In this document: piece by piece, positions 5,361 through 7,726 of the stretch
Numbering within the stretch: position 1 is the first letter of the stretch
How the letters are laid out: each line of letters begins with the position of its first letter
Source: Micrococcaceae bacterium UBA6021
Lineage (GTDB): Bacteria; Actinomycetota; Actinomycetes; Actinomycetales; Micrococcaceae
DNA length: 7,726 nt
Assembly: GCA_002427975.1 (NCBI GenBank)
Contig: DIZT01000329.1
Location: 5,702-13,427, forward strand
Direction of reading: 5' to 3'
Program-made: the position numbers and the translations under genes
Notes under the pieces: generated by a model
Told to the model about the DNA's origin: nothing
The model's input: the letters and a program-made list of their open reading frames with translations, nothing else
Database searches by the model: none

Positions 5361-6854
5361 ATGACGGAAACCACCAGCGAGGGGGCGGCGGCCCTGCTCC
5401 AGGACGCCTTGGCACTCTATGCCGACGACCCAGTTGCGACGGCGGCATTGCAGGGGTATGCCGAGCGACTGTCTGAGCCGCTCAGGATCGCTGTGGCCGG
5501 CATGGTCAAGGCCGGAAAGTCCACGTTGCTCAATGCCATCATCGGTGAGGAAATCGCCCCGACCGACACGGGGGAATGCACGCGGATCGTGACCTGGTAC
5601 CGCTACGGCCATACGCCCCGGGCGACCCTGTTCCCCGTGGTGGGCGAACCGCGGATCTTGCCGCTCACACGGGTGGACGGCCGCCTGGTGTTTGCTTTGG
5701 GGGAGTCCCGGGCAGAGGAAGTAGTGCGACTAGTGGTCGAGTGGCCCTCAAGCAGCCTGCGGGAGGTCACCCTGATCGACACCCCGGGGATTGCCTCCTT
5801 GTCGGCGGACGTGTCAGCGCGGTCCACAGATTTCCTCGTCCCGGCAGATTCGCCGTCCGAAGCCGATGCGATCATCTACCTGATGCGCCACATGCACGCC
5901 TCTGACCTGCGGTTCCTTGAATCCTTCAGGGACAACGTGGTGGGAACGTCGGGGACTGTCAATGCGCTGGCCGTGCTGTCCCGGGCCGACGAGATCGGTG
6001 CAGGCCGGATCGATTCGCTCCTTTCAGCCGATGAGATCGCCGAGCGGTATCGCCGGGACCACAGCCTGCGGAAGCTGGCATTGGAGGTGGTCCCGGTGGC
6101 CGGGCTGCTGGCACAGAGCGCACGCAGCATGCGTCAGTCCGACTTTGAGTCCCTGCAGCTTCTGGCCGGCATAGACCGGTCCGACCGGGAGCGGATAATG
6201 CTCTCCGCGGACAGGTTCGTCAGGGCTTCAGTACCGGCGGGCCTGGGTGCCGAGGCCAGGGCTTCCCTCCTTGAACGGTTCGGACTGTTCGGGATCCGGT
6301 TGGGCGTGGTGCTCATCCGGGGTGGTTTCAACGAACCGACGCCGCTCGCGCATGAGCTCGCCAGGCGCAGCGGCTTAAACCCGTTGCTGGACCTGGTGGC
6401 ACGGCAGTTCCAGGCCCGCGCGGCGGCACTCAAGGCGCGCACTGCCTTAGTGGGACTGGAAACCCTGCTGCGGACGTCGCCGAGGGAGGGTGGCGGGCCT
6501 CTGGCCGCCGCGCTGGAACGCCTTCAGGCCAATGCCCATGAGTTCCGGGAGCTTCGCCTGCTAGCCACGATCCGCACTGCCGGGGTCCCACTCAGCAGTG
6601 AATTGGCCGCTGAAGCGGAACGGCTGATCGGCGGCTGGGGAGCGGACGCCGCCCTGCGGATGGGACTCGCACCGGATACGGCACCGGATGACGTACTGGC
6701 CGAGGCCCGGCGCTGCCTGGACCGGTGGCGGGGAGTGTCGGAGAACCCGCTCACTGACCGTTCAGCGCTGGAGGCGTGCCGAGTGGTGATGCGCAGTTGT
6801 GAGGGCGTCGTGGCCGGGTGCTTGGACCTCGGGTTGCACAGGCAGCCTGCCTGA
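5361..6854 (+). CDS. iniC: IniC-like dynamin-family GTPase, partner of IniA
   Basis: This 497-residue GTPase is encoded 13 bp after the iniA stop. G1 is GMVKAGKS at 47-54, G2 lies in PTDTGECT at 67-74, and G3 is DTPG at 140-143. At the G4 position the sequence is SRAD (207-210) instead of N/TKxD: the Asp that reads guanine is kept, but Lys is replaced by Arg-Ala. Residues about 340-500 are helical and Arg-rich; no hydrophobic paddle or membrane helix like that of IniA is present. Length agrees with mycobacterial IniC (about 493). In cyanobacterial and actinobacterial systems, paired dynamins often act as hetero-oligomers, so IniC probably assembles with IniA; this is inference. No convincing Shine-Dalgarno precedes ATG 5361 (CCGCGAG), so translation may depend on ribosomes finishing iniA. 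The gene ends 15 bp before the stop of a gene on the opposite strand. Confidence 0.87.
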   Translation: MTETTSEGAAALLQDALALYADDPVATAALQGYAERLSEPLRIAVAGMVKAGKSTLLNAIIGEEIAPTDTGECTRIVTWYRYGHTPRATLFPVVGEPRILPLTRVDGRLVFALGESRAEEVVRLVVEWPSSSLREVTLIDTPGIASLSADVSARSTDFLVPADSPSEADAIIYLMRHMHASDLRFLESFRDNVVGTSGTVNALAVLSRADEIGAGRIDSLLSADEIAERYRRDHSLRKLALEVVPVAGLLAQSARSMRQSDFESLQLLAGIDRSDRERIMLSADRFVRASVPAGLGAEARASLLERFGLFGIRLGVVLIRGGFNEPTPLAHELARRSGLNPLLDLVARQFQARAAALKARTALVGLETLLRTSPREGGGPLAAALERLQANAHEFRELRLLATIRTAGVPLSSELAAEAERLIGGWGADAALRMGLAPDTAPDDVLAEARRCLDRWRGVSENPLTDRSALEACRVVMRSCEGVVAGCLDLGLHRQPA

Positions 6855-6869
6855 CCGCAAGCACCGCGG

Positions 6870-7475
6870 CTAAGGCCGCCCTGCCACTGGGTCCCGCCCG
6901 GCCCGGAGCCAACTGCCGGCCGAAGGCATAAAGAGGGCCACCAGGCCGCAGAAGGCGAGGAACACTTCGGCACTCCACAGCAGGACAACGCGGCCGGCAG
7001 CGACGCCGTCGGGAACAAGGAAGGCAGCGGCCAGCACCATAACCAGCACGTGGCTGGCCAGCAGCGGGATCATCAGCCAGCGGGACCACCCCTGGCGCGC
7101 TGAGAAAATTGCCAGCGCCGCCGCTTCGAGCAGGATCACCAGCAGCAGGGCGCCCAGGCTGCCCCAGAAAACAATGGCCGCGGATGTGGTCACCGCCTCA
7201 GCACCGCCGCCGGGAGCCATCTGGTCCACCACACTGCGCAGCCGCTGGAGGTGGGAGTCGCGGGTCAGGAACGAGCCGATCAGCACGGCCACGCCGGCCG
7301 CGAAGCTGAACAGCCACAACGCCCGTGCCATGCGGACACTGCGGGGCTTCGGAGGGGTGGCCAGGATGGGCGCAGGCGCGGTGTAGGAGAATCCCGGACG
7401 CGGGGGAGGAGGCGGGAGGGCAGTCCGAGCGGCCGCAACAGGTTGTTGGGGGTCTGCGTCCGGCTGCTGGGCCAT
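6870..7475 (-). CDS. Four-helix integral membrane protein of unknown function
   Basis: This 201-residue protein is not recognised as a named family. It begins with a Pro/Ala/Gln-rich, probably cytoplasmic stretch of about 45 residues (including LPPPPPRPGF). Four hydrophobic helices follow at about 52-70, 99-124, 133-154 and 163-184. A loop of about 28 residues between the first two carries an HLQRLRSVVDQM segment. The C-terminus is short and Arg-containing. There is no signal peptidase or lipobox motif and no catalytic signature. The start ATG (7475-7473 on the - strand) follows the upstream stop by 5 bases, with an AGGA-type site overlapping the end of that gene, so the two are an operon with probable coupling. 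Transcription converges on the dynamin operon, so a functional link to it is only positional. Confidence 0.75.
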   Translation of the reverse strand: MAQQPDADPQQPVAAARTALPPPPPRPGFSYTAPAPILATPPKPRSVRMARALWLFSFAAGVAVLIGSFLTRDSHLQRLRSVVDQMAPGGGAEAVTTSAAIVFWGSLGALLLVILLEAAALAIFSARQGWSRWLMIPLLASHVLVMVLAAAFLVPDGVAAGRVVLLWSAEVFLAFCGLVALFMPSAGSWLRAGRDPVAGRP

Positions 7476-7480
7476 GGGTC

Positions 7481-7726
7481 CTACTTCACGTCGCCGGTGT
7501 CGTGGGTGTCCGCGTCTCCCGTGCTGGCACCGCCGGCGTCGCCATGTCCGTTGTCTTTCCCGCCCGAACCCCTGGGACCGGTGCCGCCCGCCCGGGTGCC
7601 GCCCGGCGCAGTACCGGCCGGGCCGCCGTCGGTCTTTGCCTTCGACTCAAGCTCATCCTTGAGCTTTTTAAGGCGGTCGGATTCGGCCTGCTTCCGGCGG
7701 CGCATTTCCAGGTTGCGGAGGAAATC
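7481..7726 (-). CDS. 3' end of a coiled-coil protein with a Gly/Asp-rich tail (partial)
   Basis: The frame is open from the window edge to a TAG at 7483-7481 on the - strand, giving 81 residues. An internal ATG at 7705 is not likely to be the start, because the frame continues upstream as DFLRNLE without a break. The visible part begins with a charged, heptad-like helix (MRRRKQAESDRLKKLKDELE), then becomes Gly/Thr/Pro-rich and finally Asp/His/Gly-rich (GHGDAGG, DADTHDTGDVK). The tail is low complexity and presumably disordered. The main domain lies outside the window, so no function can be given. It forms an operon with the four-helix membrane protein 5 bp downstream. Confidence 0.65.
   Translation of the reverse strand, partial: DFLRNLEMRRRKQAESDRLKKLKDELESKAKTDGGPAGTAPGGTRAGGTGPRGSGGKDNGHGDAGGASTGDADTHDTGDVK

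Noticed and set aside
6524..7018. - strand frame crossing the end of iniC and the convergent membrane gene
   Set aside because: It overlaps two better supported genes in other frames and shows no domain or start signal.
1..7726. CRISPR array, tRNA, insertion sequence or phage attachment site
   Set aside because: No regular repeat-spacer pattern, cloverleaf, transposase-like protein or terminal inverted repeats were seen on either strand.

Overview
The window looks like chromosomal DNA from a high-GC actinobacterium. Codon use is strongly G/C-ending, genes are tightly packed, and protein composition suggests the Arthrobacter/Pseudarthrobacter group (Micrococcaceae); the genus is inference. 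The centrepiece is a set of genes matching the mycobacterial isoniazid-inducible iniB-iniA-iniC operon in order and protein type, in what is probably an organism without mycolic acids.

Layout, left to right: (1) the last 28 codons of a + strand gene ending in a Pro/Thr/Val-rich tail; (2) three bases later and in the same frame, a 690-residue LuxR-HTH regulator that resembles a large LAL/MalT-like regulator without its N-terminal NTPase; (3) a 179-bp non-coding region with a nested inverted repeat, a 9-bp direct repeat and three CGGGG blocks, the likely control region of the next operon; (4) an IniB-like protein with a recognisable N-terminal domain and a lysine-free, cysteine-free Asp/Asn/Ser-rich tail; (5) a 631-residue IniA-like dynamin-family GTPase with a hydrophobic membrane-insertion segment; (6) a 497-residue IniC-like partner GTPase with a degenerate G4 motif and no such segment; (7) on the - strand, converging with a gap of only 15 bp, a four-helix membrane protein preceded by the 3' end of a coiled-coil, Gly/Asp-rich protein whose start lies beyond the window.

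Working model (inference): the regulator senses envelope or membrane stress and acts at the palindrome upstream of iniB. IniA and IniC then act as a heterotypic pair of bacterial dynamin-like proteins that remodel or repair the inner membrane, and IniB is an acidic, probably disordered accessory protein. Good ribosome binding sites precede iniB and iniA but not iniC, which suggests iniC is translated by coupling or at a lower level. I saw no tRNA or rRNA gene, CRISPR array, insertion sequence or convincing intrinsic terminator.
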